Assembly (NCBI GenBank): GCA_013042795.1
Contig: JABDPK010000006.1
Span: 1-14,277, forward strand
Source of the DNA: Saprospiraceae bacterium
GTDB taxonomy: Bacteria; Bacteroidota; Bacteroidia; Chitinophagales; Saprospiraceae
Length of the DNA: 14,277 nucleotides
Reading direction: 5' to 3'
The notes under the pieces are model-generated. The model saw nothing but the letters and a program-made list of their open reading frames with translations. It did not search any database and was not told where the DNA came from. Position 1 is the first letter of the stretch. Every line of letters starts with the position of its first letter. This document shows positions 1-8,518 of the stretch, in pieces. The position numbers and the translations under genes were made by a program.

Positions 1-3000
1 GGAATGCCGATTCCGTTATCCCTTACCCTTATGATTGCTTTGTCATCTTTGACGATTAGTTTCATCTCTATTTTACCTCTCCTGGTATTTGGTATTGCTT
101 CAGTCGCATTTTTCACAAGGTTATTCAGGATTCTTATAAGTTGATTTTTATCGGCATATACATAGATTGGATCGATAGGAACCGAAAGATAAATGTCCAT
201 ATCCTCTCTTTTCCTGAATAGGTTGTGCACCAATTCTACCACTTCATTCAATTCTATCTTAACATTTGATGATTGCGGCAGTTCAGCAAAGTTGCTGAAT
301 GCATTGGCTATTTCAGTCAGGTTGTTGATCTGTTCCAATAGTGTACTCGATATCCTATTGGAAATCTTAGCAGCATCTTCAGGATTTTGCTTGATGGCTT
401 TTCCTAGATATTGAATACTGAGTTTCATAGGAGTGAGTGGGTTCTTGATCTCGTGTGCAACCTGCTTTGCCATTTCACGCCATGCCGAGTCTCTTTCAGT
501 CTTGGCAAGAATATTGGCACTTTCCTCCAATTGGTTGACCATATGATTATAGTTACTGATCAGGTTGCCTATTTCGTCATCTTTTTCCCAGCCTATTAAC
601 TCGTTTTGTTTTCCTAGTTTGAGTTGAAGAAGCTTTTGATTCAAAAGAGCAAGTGGTTTTGTTATGGATCGGGCGATGAATATGGCGATGACACTTGCTA
701 TCAGGAAGAGGAATACATAGACATTAAAAATGGAGCCAAGAAAATCATATACATAAGCATGTTCAAAATAGGCTTCTGTTGTTTCGATTGTAGATACGCC
801 GACTGCTTTATCCCTGAATAGGATTGGAATGTAGCTGATATGTTTGTTATAGCTTTTATCTGTGAAGGGCTGTATCTCCTCTTGTTTTGTAAAATAGGCA
901 TGTGTGAAATAATCAATATTTCTTCCAGGTCTTTCCAGACCGTAAATTTCCATTTTTACATTATGAATGTTTTCAATCCTTTCTCTGAAATTCCTGGCGA
1001 TTGTAATGGCTTCTTTTGAAGATTGTGCGACCGCAATACTATATTGAATTTCGTTTGCGATGGATTCTATTTTATCCCTGAAATACCTGTCTTTATCCCT
1101 TGAAATATGATTATTGAGAAATGAGTTTGTTATAAATGCGATGATCAGAAATGAAATAAGGATCACCATGATAAGTGAGATCTGAATCTTTGAATTCAGG
1201 GAATCAAATTTCTGGATTTTAAATGGCCAGTCTTCAGGAAGATACTGTATGAATGAATGACTGAAACTCATGAGCAAACTCAATACGACGATCAGTCCAA
1301 AGATAAATGAGAACAAAGCAACTGGCTTGACCAGACCCAGGAAGTATTTTTTGGTCACCAGAAGTTTTCCATCATCAGTTCTGTTTTGAACATATGCGAT
1401 CGAATTCGAATAAACAATGTCATTTTTATCTTCTTCCAATAATTGAAGTTCGGCCGCAGTCAGCCTTAAGTCTTCATGTATGAGCTTAGCTTTCCTGTAA
1501 TAATTAAAATCGAAACTCTTTGGGAAAGAATCTCTTTCTAAGGGATAAGCTATTTTAAGAATATAAGATTCCAAAAGTATTTCATTAAACCAGATTATAT
1601 CATTAATCTCGTCAAACTCTGTGTTTTCATCAATTCGTAAAAGGTAGTTTTTAGTTTTCAGATATTCTGAAGATTTAAATATTGCGTAAGTAGCATCCCT
1701 GAATATTTCAATTGAAATATCATCCTTGCCTGCCTTGTTTCTTATAAATGCATCAAAATCATCCTTGTCGTATCTTGCTTCCGGGGGCAGGGTTAAAAGA
1801 TTCGCTACATCGTTTTTAATGGAATCAATAATACCTGAATTCCTGATGGCACCTATGCTGTCGATCGGTATATCATGGATAACATTTTCGAGAAATTCCT
1901 TGCGTTCCTCCAATTCCTTTTTGATATCAAAATTGAAGAATACTGCGGATAGGTAAATTCCGAAAAAGATGCCCCACCAGATTACCCAGGTGATATTTTT
2001 ACTCATGACATCAACAAAAAGATCCAGTAAAAGGAAAAAGAGCGAAAGAAAAACAAACAGGAAAACAGGGTTGATTTCCAGTTGGATAAAAACAGAAAGT
2101 ACTGCCATAAATGCAGCAATCCCTCCATAAATCAGGTAGTTCGTTGTTCTTGAATGCTTGACCTTATTAAGTTCATTGAACTGACTATATCCAAATATGA
2201 ATATACCTGCCAGAACTACCAGGAGACTAACAATACAAATGATGTCATTAATCCCGATCCTGGACAGGTCATTGAATGTTGTGAAAACGGTATCTGAATA
2301 GCTTAGCAATTGAGTCATCCTGATATGAGAGATCATCAGGAATCCAAGTAAAAGAGCGTTAAGAAAAAGTTGTGCCTTGTCAACTTGTTGCCTGGTTTTT
2401 TTCCTTGCACATATAAAGACAAGGATACCGAACACTATGATTGAATCAAGCAAGAGGTCTATGGGTGAGTAATTATATCCGTCAAATAACTGATGTGTGA
2501 CAAGTATAGTATCAAATCTATCCTGCCAGTCTGATAAAATCATCAATACTCTGATGGCTACCAGGAATCCAAGTCCATAAATGCTTTTTAAATTTAATGA
2601 CAGCAGTACGAATAGAAGAAAGACAAGTGTATATAAACTTATTAAAACGATATTTAATCGGTATGGTCTGTGTACATCATGATCTGCCGGGAAATCTATT
2701 CCGGACAAGTCAACTTTTTTCTCCTTTCCGGCTAAATTTATTTTATGTTTTACCAGGCTGTTCTTCTTAATATCCTGGTGAAGTTTACCGGTAGTCGTAA
2801 TTATTGATTTACATATACGCAGGCGGTATTGTCCTTTTTTATAGTTTCTGCAAATAGTATCGAGGGCCTCAATATTCGTCCAGAAAATCAATTTGTTTCC
2901 ATCATAAAGCCTGGTACGTAAGCCGTGGGTTTTTAGTTGAGACTCTATGCGTTTGATTGTATTGAAGTCGTCAAGAGACAGGCTGTCAGAATTATACAAG

Positions 3001-3170
3001 CTGATGTTCCTGGAGTTGAGGATCAACTCACTATGTGCTGTGAGAGAACCATCAATATATGACTCAATCTGATCTACAGAATCAGATAATGGATTGGTTC
3101 TGTAACTGAAAACGTCCAGGAGAACGACAGTTACCAGTAATAAAAGAGGAACCAAATAGTTTTTTGACAT
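1..3170 (-). CDS. Large multi-membrane-span NtrY-like sensor histidine kinase, C-terminus cut by window edge
   Basis: An uninterrupted reading frame runs from ATG at 3170 to the left edge (1056 complete codons, no stop). The C-terminal part is a classic sensor kinase: HAMP at about residues 833-885 (begins IARSITKPL), H-box AHEIKNPLTPMKLSIQ with phospho-acceptor His906, N-box NNLVKNATEAIP, and G1 box DNGIGI at the cut end. The H-box is of NtrY type. The N-terminal half is unusual: one membrane span (5-22), a soluble stretch (about 23-168), about eight hydrophobic spans (169-411), a soluble stretch (about 411-610), spans at 611-634 and 660-683, a sensor-like stretch (684-813), and a last span (814-832) before HAMP. 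That count puts all three soluble stretches outside the cytoplasm and HAMP inside. Missing are the end of the ATPase domain and any receiver domain or partner regulator. The role as autophosphorylating sensor is certain by family; the signal is unknown. It is divergent from rnpB, 125 bases away. Confidence 0.92.
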   Translation of the reverse strand, partial: MSKNYLVPLLLLVTVVLLDVFSYRTNPLSDSVDQIESYIDGSLTAHSELILNSRNISLYNSDSLSLDDFNTIKRIESQLKTHGLRTRLYDGNKLIFWTNIEALDTICRNYKKGQYRLRICKSIITTTGKLHQDIKKNSLVKHKINLAGKEKKVDLSGIDFPADHDVHRPYRLNIVLISLYTLVFLLFVLLSLNLKSIYGLGFLVAIRVLMILSDWQDRFDTILVTHQLFDGYNYSPIDLLLDSIIVFGILVFICARKKTRQQVDKAQLFLNALLLGFLMISHIRMTQLLSYSDTVFTTFNDLSRIGINDIICIVSLLVVLAGIFIFGYSQFNELNKVKHSRTTNYLIYGGIAAFMAVLSVFIQLEINPVFLFVFLSLFFLLLDLFVDVMSKNITWVIWWGIFFGIYLSAVFFNFDIKKELEERKEFLENVIHDIPIDSIGAIRNSGIIDSIKNDVANLLTLPPEARYDKDDFDAFIRNKAGKDDISIEIFRDATYAIFKSSEYLKTKNYLLRIDENTEFDEINDIIWFNEILLESYILKIAYPLERDSFPKSFDFNYYRKAKLIHEDLRLTAAELQLLEEDKNDIVYSNSIAYVQNRTDDGKLLVTKKYFLGLVKPVALFSFIFGLIVVLSLLMSFSHSFIQYLPEDWPFKIQKFDSLNSKIQISLIMVILISFLIIAFITNSFLNNHISRDKDRYFRDKIESIANEIQYSIAVAQSSKEAITIARNFRERIENIHNVKMEIYGLERPGRNIDYFTHAYFTKQEEIQPFTDKSYNKHISYIPILFRDKAVGVSTIETTEAYFEHAYVYDFLGSIFNVYVFLFLIASVIAIFIARSITKPLALLNQKLLQLKLGKQNELIGWEKDDEIGNLISNYNHMVNQLEESANILAKTERDSAWREMAKQVAHEIKNPLTPMKLSIQYLGKAIKQNPEDAAKISNRISSTLLEQINNLTEIANAFSNFAELPQSSNVKIELNEVVELVHNLFRKREDMDIYLSVPIDPIYVYADKNQLIRILNNLVKNATEAIPNTRRGKIEMKLIVKDDKAIIRVRDNGIGI

Positions 3171-3266
3171 AAGTCTCAATACTCATGCAATTTACGTATT
3201 ATTATTAATTTTAATATGTTGATTAATCTCTTTTCCAAACCATTTACTCACTGTTAAAAGGAATTA

Positions 3267-3292
3267 TTTGAGTCTAAATTCGATTAATTTTG
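3267..3292 (+). promoter_or_regulatory. Bacteroidota-type promoter of rnpB
   Basis: TAATTTTG at 3285-3292 is an exact match to the Bacteroidota -7 consensus TAnnTTTG. It ends a few bases before the G-run (3295-3297) where RNase P RNA helix P1 begins, which is where transcription should start. A TTTG at 3267-3270 is a candidate -33 element, although the 14-base gap is shorter than usual, so this upstream box is less certain than the -7 box. Confidence 0.65.
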
Positions 3293-3294
3293 TT

Positions 3295-3681
3295 GGGATG
3301 TACGATCTATCGCTCCGCCCTGTGGCGGTGAGGAAAGTCCGGACAACGTAGAGTACCGTACCATCTAACAGGTGGGTTCCGAAGCAATTCGGAAACAGAA
3401 AGTGTCACAGAAACTAAACTACCTCTTTTCATTCTTTTGAATGTCATGGGGAAAAGCTGAAACTGTGAGGTAAGAGCTCACATGATACCTGGGTAACCAG
3501 ATATCAGGATAAACCTTACGGGTTGAAATGTCATGTATACTCCGATCTCTTTGAGATAGGGTTACTCGCCCAAAGATGCTGTATGCATTTACAGTTGAGT
3601 CGGGGAGGGTAGACAGCTTAGATAAATGATAGATGTTCCCGATTTTATTGGGAAAACAGAATCCGGCTTACAGTGCATCTT
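3295..3681 (+). ncRNA. rnpB: RNase P RNA, bacterial type A-like
   Basis: This is the catalytic RNA of ribonuclease P, which removes 5' leaders from precursor tRNAs. The diagnostic conserved regions are present in order: GAGGAAAGTCCGGAC at 3330-3344, an ACAGAAA segment near 3396, GGTAAGAGCTCAC near 3470-3482, the AGATAAATGAT segment near 3620-3630, and ACAGAATCCGGCTTA at 3656-3670. Terminal helix P1 pairs GATGTAC (3297-3303) with GTGCATC (3673-3679) through one G-U pair. A 10-bp stem with one mismatch, capped by a GTAA tetraloop (3493-3496), is the expected GNRA-loop arm used for tertiary docking. The length of about 385 nt is normal. Ends are set from P1 and the promoter and could shift by a few bases. 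There is no protein gene in this stretch. Confidence 0.97.
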
Positions 3682-3686
3682 ATATT

Positions 3687-3720
3687 AAAAAAGGAGATCA
3701 GATAATTCTGATCTCCTTTT
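3687..3720. terminator. Bidirectional intrinsic terminator between rnpB and porV
   Basis: GGAGATCAG (3693-3701) pairs perfectly with CTGATCTCC (3708-3716) around a 6-base ATAATT loop. Six A bases precede the stem and four T bases follow it, so it works as hairpin plus U-run on both strands. On the plus strand it ends rnpB about 6 bases after P1. On the minus strand it sits about 20 bases beyond the porV stop codon and would end the porU-porV transcript. Confidence 0.88.
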
Positions 3721-3740
3721 ATTATTTCTTCTTATTGAAC

Positions 3741-4985
3741 TTATTCTTCGCCGGTCAATGCCTCAAAATCAAATTGAAGCGTAAATCTTAAGGTATTGTC
3801 CAGTGGATTTCTTCTGTTATTCGTTGGAACCAGGTAAGAAATATCAAGCGCAAACACATTATATTTCAATCCAGCACCTACTGTAATAAACTGCCTGTCT
3901 CCTTTTGTTGGGTGCTCATAGTAGTAACCCGCTCTGACCGCAAATTGCTTATCGTACCAGTATTCAATACCAAGGCTGTAATTTAATTCTCTCAATTCTT
4001 CTGAAAAACCTCCCTGTGCATCACCAAATGAATTGACTACCGCAGAGAACATGGATTGCTCCCTGTAATCTGCAATACCGTTCGGTGGATCATTATCATA
4101 TTCCGGGTTCTCGATGACCTGCTCGGTATCAGGATCAAGAATTGTTGGTGCCTGCGGTGAAGGAATCAACAGCTTATTGACATCAAAGTAGAATCCCATC
4201 GTATTGAAGTCATCAAAGTTTAAAGTCAAACCTGCTCCCAATCCAAGATTGGCCGGCAGGAAATCTTTTAATTCTGACTGTGTATAGGTTACTTTTGATC
4301 CCAGGTTTGAAATGGTACCTCCAAAGGTCCACTCACTTCCATATGCTGTCAGGTTACCTTTCTTTCGGTAAGTAAACGAAATATCAGCAGCAAATGCATT
4401 GGCTGATTTGATCGTGATACCATCTACCTGTTGGCCTGATGCAAGGTTCGAATAAATATATTTTGCAGTTAATCCTGCAGTAAAATTCTCCGAAAGTTTT
4501 CTGGAATAAGCAAAGGCAAATTCCAGTTCTCTTGGTTTTCCTGTTCCGGAAGCATCACCATTAAAATTTGTAAAGTTAATCTCTCCGAGAGAGAAAAACC
4601 TTAATCCAAATCCAAGTGTTTGTAAGTCATCTACTTTTTTGAATCCTGAAAGATATGTCAGGTATACATCCTGTAGTCCAAGATTTCGCAACCAAGGCGT
4701 GTATGTAGCAGAAAAGCTCATATCCTTTTCGACGAATGCCAGTTTGGATGCATTATAATGCATCGCATTGGGATCAGCAGAAGTTGCAATCCCGGCATCT
4801 CCCATTGCACCTCCTCTGGCATCAGGAATGATTCTCAGGAAAGGCATTGCCGATAATATGGCATTTGGTAAACACTGATCATTTGCATCAGTAACACAAC
4901 CTTTCAGGGGATTATAAAATTGGGCAGTAGATACAGACGTTCCCAAAAAGAGGAATACCGCCAATAGTAATATTATACGGTTCAT
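3741..4985 (-). CDS. porV: T9SS outer-membrane beta-barrel protein PorV (LptO)
   Basis: PorV is a FadL-like outer-membrane barrel that takes type IX cargo from the SprA translocon and hands it to the PorU sortase. I chose ATG 4985 (414 aa): it gives a clean signal peptide (MNRIILLLAVFLFLGTSVSTA, cut before Gln22), whereas the frame can open upstream only from a TTG at 5006. The family signature PDARGGAMGDAGIATSADPN starts at about residue 54, followed by the HYNASKLAF and YTPWLRNL segments typical of PorV. The rest alternates amphipathic strands and ends in a typical barrel strand (LRFTLQFDFEAL). It lies 36 bases after the porU stop, so the two are very likely cotranscribed. An oddity is a short segment with two cysteines (Cys30 and Cys38) between the signal peptide and the first conserved block. 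The assignment is strong from both motif and context. Confidence 0.95.
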   Translation of the reverse strand: MNRIILLLAVFLFLGTSVSTAQFYNPLKGCVTDANDQCLPNAILSAMPFLRIIPDARGGAMGDAGIATSADPNAMHYNASKLAFVEKDMSFSATYTPWLRNLGLQDVYLTYLSGFKKVDDLQTLGFGLRFFSLGEINFTNFNGDASGTGKPRELEFAFAYSRKLSENFTAGLTAKYIYSNLASGQQVDGITIKSANAFAADISFTYRKKGNLTAYGSEWTFGGTISNLGSKVTYTQSELKDFLPANLGLGAGLTLNFDDFNTMGFYFDVNKLLIPSPQAPTILDPDTEQVIENPEYDNDPPNGIADYREQSMFSAVVNSFGDAQGGFSEELRELNYSLGIEYWYDKQFAVRAGYYYEHPTKGDRQFITVGAGLKYNVFALDISYLVPTNNRRNPLDNTLRFTLQFDFEALTGEE

Positions 4986-5021
4986 AAAGTTTCTAAATTG
5001 CAGCAAAATTAATATTAAAAG

Positions 5022-8000
5022 TTAGTTTAATATCACAAGTTTGTGAAAATCGCTTTCTCGTTGCAGATTAAACTCGGTTGATGATAGATTTATTTTATAA
5101 ATATATAGTCCATTTGCAAGTTTATTGCCAAAATCGTCTCTTCCATCCCAGTTTATATCATTTATCCGCCTTCCAGCACTGAATCTTTGCTCATTTATCG
5201 TCTTTATCAGTCTGCCTGACATACTATAGATATCGATCATAATATCCAGGTTGGTATTGTTCAGGTCATGTTCAAAAGCAAAATTTGTATTGCTACTGAA
5301 TGGATTTGGATAATTAATGACTTGAGTGATACTGCCTTCTTCATTTTCATTGACCACAAATTCAGAAACGGCCTCGGAAGAGTTATTCAGGATATCCCAC
5401 GCTTTGATATATATTTTGTGTACTCCAGGGTCCAGATCTCTGAATTGAAATTCAACAGTTCCCTTCCCCAATTCATCAACTGCCGGACTGTAATAAGAAT
5501 TAAGGACTATCTGGTTTCCATTTTTATCATCAAGGGTTGCCGTGATATCATGTCCAATGCTTGTTGAGCTCAGATTGATACCATTTTCATCTTCCAGATC
5601 CAAAATAAGAAGCGGATTAATACCTGTCGTTCCTCCATATTCAAATGATCTGTCATCAAAAAATATATTGATTTGCGGTCCTTCGTTATCAGCAATGGCA
5701 TTAGGAGAAATGCCACCGATCACAATCTTGTCATAATATCCCCCGGCATCTTCGCTTACTTTGTCGGAAGCATAAAAACTTAAGAGTCCTTCACCATATT
5801 CAAAGTTTATGTCTTTCGGAAGGATAAAATCCATCTCGAATTTCCCTTCCTGTACTGTGGCACTTCCTTTATACAATACACTGTTTCTCAATTCATATTC
5901 ATAATTGAATCCCTGACCGTCATTATCAAGGGTTTTTCTTTTATTCTTTTTATCATAGACGGTCAATTCTATCTCGCCATTGAACGTATTGATAATATTT
6001 CCATCATAATCAGTGATTTCTCCTTCAATTGTAGCTTTTTCGAGGGCTCCCAATGTATCCAGTGAATTGTCGTCAATTTCTTCGCCATTCAATTTCTTTA
6101 GTCTTACTAAGTGTTTTGGACTGGCAATAGTGAGTGACGGATCCCCGATGAGCATAAATTTCCTGGAGTTGCTTTTCAAGGTATCCAGGGAGTTCGCATT
6201 TTGTGATTCTTTTATTATGTCACCAAACCTGAGACGTTTTCCATCATCCCGTGTAAATATCTTCTTGTAAACTTCTTCGGTCAGCCTCCTGTTGGACGAA
6301 GAAAAAACTGCCCTGACGGTAGTGAATAAGGCAATGGCGCCTCCTGCAGGATTAAGCAAGGCATGTTCACCTGCAGAAACAAAGGTAGGTTCATCGAAAC
6401 CTGTAAATGAACATGTAGCTGTGATAAATACTGGTAGCCTGTCAATATTATTCCATTTCAGAATGTCACCAATCTGAAGAACACGCTCTTGTGCCCATCC
6501 TTTCGGACCTCCGTGACCGAGGTAACCCAATACCAATTGTCCATTAAGAATATTGTTGTTCAAGGCGGCATTGGCATCCGGGTATCGCTGACCTCCTGGT
6601 GTGGACACCTGGTTAAACGCATCAAAAAACACTTTTTGCTGAATAAATTCAGGGTGATTTCCTTCTGTAAGCTCTGCGATTTCATTGGATTGAGCAATAT
6701 GTGCCCTGTCAGCAGAAATATCCTGATCGTCAGCAGCAAAGCCGATACGGAGACGCCAGTCTCCAAGACTAGAGGGACTTGTATCGTAATGAATAATCTT
6801 GTTTACAACATCCAATGCTTCCTGTGAGCTTGCACAAGGGATTCTTCCTACGCCTATATCCAGCGCACCATTTAACGATTCATCACCCTCATTGGACGAT
6901 AGCAGCGCAAAAAAATCGTCGGAAGGAAAAGCTTCTATAGGATTCAGGGATTCTTTTGTCTGGTAGGTTGGCACAAAATTCTGATATTCAATATCCGGAA
7001 CTATTCCCCTGAAATCATAAGTGGCGTCTCCCATTAACAGGAGGTACCTGAAGTTTTCATCCCTCTGATATATCATCCTTGCAAAATCCCTGATCGCTGA
7101 GGGATCTGCTTTACCCCCTCCAAACTCATTAAAAATTTCGAAAACATCTACGGTTTTGACTTCAAGACCATCATTTGACTTCCTGTGCTGAGCCAGTTTT
7201 TCTGCAGCTTCTTCAAATAAAGGATGATAGACAATCACAAAATCTGCATTTTCAATAGAATGAATATTTTGATTGCTAACCTTGCCTACAAGCTCCGGGG
7301 CTGGTAAAACAGTCTGGCTGTTGAAAATCATGAATGCCTTGAGTATACCGTCTGTATTGTATCCGAATTGAACTTCGTTTCCTCCTTGCTGTTCAAATTC
7401 AATCATAGAAATGTTGCGTACATCTGTGACATCCCATATTTGAGCTTGTTCAGATAAAGAGAATTGAAATCCATAAGAATTATAATCCATTGAATTACGA
7501 TCAAACACCAGGTATTCATCACCTGTGTAGCTTATTTTTTCCCTGGCAATGATCTGTATATAATCCAGCCAGGCTTCACTATTTGATGCCACCGGTTGAT
7601 ATTCGATAATTACCGATGGGTTGCCTGTATTCATTGTAATCTCTTGTTCCAATCTTCTTGATTTGGCGTAAAGGGACTCGACATCACCTGTATTTGTACC
7701 TGTATGACTGGTCTGAAAAGATTTTCCATCTATCGATAGTTCAAATTTGGAACTGCTTGAACTTCGGGCAGCTACAATAGCTTCAACTTCGGAAATACTG
7801 CCGGGTATGAAATCAGGAAAACTGAAATATTGACTGAAATCCTGGGTTAAATTATTGGCAAAAGCTTCACCGAACCACTGTTTCCCTGACCCCTGGGTAC
7901 CACTGAAAGAGCCCAATAAGTTATATACTTCATTTTCATGCCTGATGATTGTCTCTTTATCGTTGCTGTAGTATTCAGCATTGACTTTATCCTGGCTTTG

Positions 8001-8459
8001 AATCCTTTTACCAAAGCTGTCATCTACCTTTATAAAAAGATAATTTTTAAGGTCATAGATGTTTTTTTCAAATTCAAGTTTATTTTCTCCAAAATGATAT
8101 CGGTCCGCTCCTTCTGCATATAAGAGTATATAATCCTGGGGATCAAAACTGCCATCATCTTCACCAAATACAGATATCGCTAGTTCATTTAAGTCGTCTA
8201 TGCGATCTGAATTGTTCAATTGAGGAACAAAACCACCATTATTGCTATATATGTGTATATTTCGGGGATCAATGCCGGAAGGGTCCAATTCAAGGACTTG
8301 ATCAAAATAATTATAATCAAGTTTATAAATCCCGGTTTTGGAAACTGCAAGTTTGTAAATTTCACCTTCTGCCAGAACGGATTGATTTTTAAATTGAGCA
8401 ATTCCGTTTGTCATGAAGACAACAAGGAGAGTGAAAGTAAACAGGAAACGAACAGTCAT
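5022..8459 (-). CDS. porU: T9SS sortase PorU, gingipain-like (C25) cysteine protease
   Basis: PorU is the surface-exposed cysteine protease of the T9SS attachment complex. It removes the C-terminal domain of cargo and joins the new end to lipopolysaccharide in species that anchor cargo this way. The 1145-aa length matches the family. Residues 1-21 form a signal peptide (cut before Gln22). The C25 peptidase domain spans about 400-780, with the catalytic pair visible as His649 in GYLGHGG and Cys683 in TATCSF; the domain closes with MLIGDPSL. Beta-rich linker regions follow. The last about 100 residues are themselves a type IX C-terminal domain: YPNPFSSNTNFAF near 1048, then an IYSMSGRLIKT segment and a GLYIYKI strand. 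PorU keeps this domain as a structural anchor. It is the first gene of porU-porV, divergent from the PorP/SprF gene. Confidence 0.96.
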   Translation of the reverse strand: MTVRFLFTFTLLVVFMTNGIAQFKNQSVLAEGEIYKLAVSKTGIYKLDYNYFDQVLELDPSGIDPRNIHIYSNNGGFVPQLNNSDRIDDLNELAISVFGEDDGSFDPQDYILLYAEGADRYHFGENKLEFEKNIYDLKNYLFIKVDDSFGKRIQSQDKVNAEYYSNDKETIIRHENEVYNLLGSFSGTQGSGKQWFGEAFANNLTQDFSQYFSFPDFIPGSISEVEAIVAARSSSSSKFELSIDGKSFQTSHTGTNTGDVESLYAKSRRLEQEITMNTGNPSVIIEYQPVASNSEAWLDYIQIIAREKISYTGDEYLVFDRNSMDYNSYGFQFSLSEQAQIWDVTDVRNISMIEFEQQGGNEVQFGYNTDGILKAFMIFNSQTVLPAPELVGKVSNQNIHSIENADFVIVYHPLFEEAAEKLAQHRKSNDGLEVKTVDVFEIFNEFGGGKADPSAIRDFARMIYQRDENFRYLLLMGDATYDFRGIVPDIEYQNFVPTYQTKESLNPIEAFPSDDFFALLSSNEGDESLNGALDIGVGRIPCASSQEALDVVNKIIHYDTSPSSLGDWRLRIGFAADDQDISADRAHIAQSNEIAELTEGNHPEFIQQKVFFDAFNQVSTPGGQRYPDANAALNNNILNGQLVLGYLGHGGPKGWAQERVLQIGDILKWNNIDRLPVFITATCSFTGFDEPTFVSAGEHALLNPAGGAIALFTTVRAVFSSSNRRLTEEVYKKIFTRDDGKRLRFGDIIKESQNANSLDTLKSNSRKFMLIGDPSLTIASPKHLVRLKKLNGEEIDDNSLDTLGALEKATIEGEITDYDGNIINTFNGEIELTVYDKKNKRKTLDNDGQGFNYEYELRNSVLYKGSATVQEGKFEMDFILPKDINFEYGEGLLSFYASDKVSEDAGGYYDKIVIGGISPNAIADNEGPQINIFFDDRSFEYGGTTGINPLLILDLEDENGINLSSTSIGHDITATLDDKNGNQIVLNSYYSPAVDELGKGTVEFQFRDLDPGVHKIYIKAWDILNNSSEAVSEFVVNENEEGSITQVINYPNPFSSNTNFAFEHDLNNTNLDIMIDIYSMSGRLIKTINEQRFSAGRRINDINWDGRDDFGNKLANGLYIYKINLSSTEFNLQRESDFHKLVILN

Positions 8460-8518
8460 AAGGTAAACTAAAATTAATTTCGATTTTACAACGTTAAGTT
8501 ATACACTGTATTGTAAGC
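8460..8518. promoter_or_regulatory. Divergent promoter spacer between porU and the PorP/SprF gene
   Basis: These 59 AT-rich bases must hold the start signals of both divergent units, unless the GTG-started plus-strand gene really begins further downstream. On the minus strand, TTG followed 18 bases later by TAGTTTAC is a weak match to the TTTG / TAnnTTTG promoter pair just before the porU ATG. I see no convincing consensus match on the plus strand. The assignment rests mostly on gene arrangement. Confidence 0.35.

Noticed and set aside
193..821. Several plus-strand reading frames of 60-75 codons and a minus-strand frame at 701-916 in the kinase region
   Set aside because: They lie wholly inside the continuous kinase frame, which carries recognisable HAMP, H-box and N-box motifs, and they show no family features of their own.
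1..3170. The kinase as PorY, the known T9SS-regulating sensor
   Set aside because: PorY is a smaller kinase; this one has an NtrY-type H-box and a giant polytopic N-terminus, and neighbouring T9SS genes alone are not evidence for that role.
4983..5006. Upstream TTG start for porV giving 7 extra residues
   Set aside because: The ATG at 4985 directly precedes a clean signal peptide; the extra residues (start LQFRNF) add nothing and would use a rarer start.
5268..6827. Plus-strand reading frames up to 112 codons opposite porU
   Set aside because: They are antisense to the intact C25 and C-terminal regions of porU; their sequences look like antisense translations rather than proteins.
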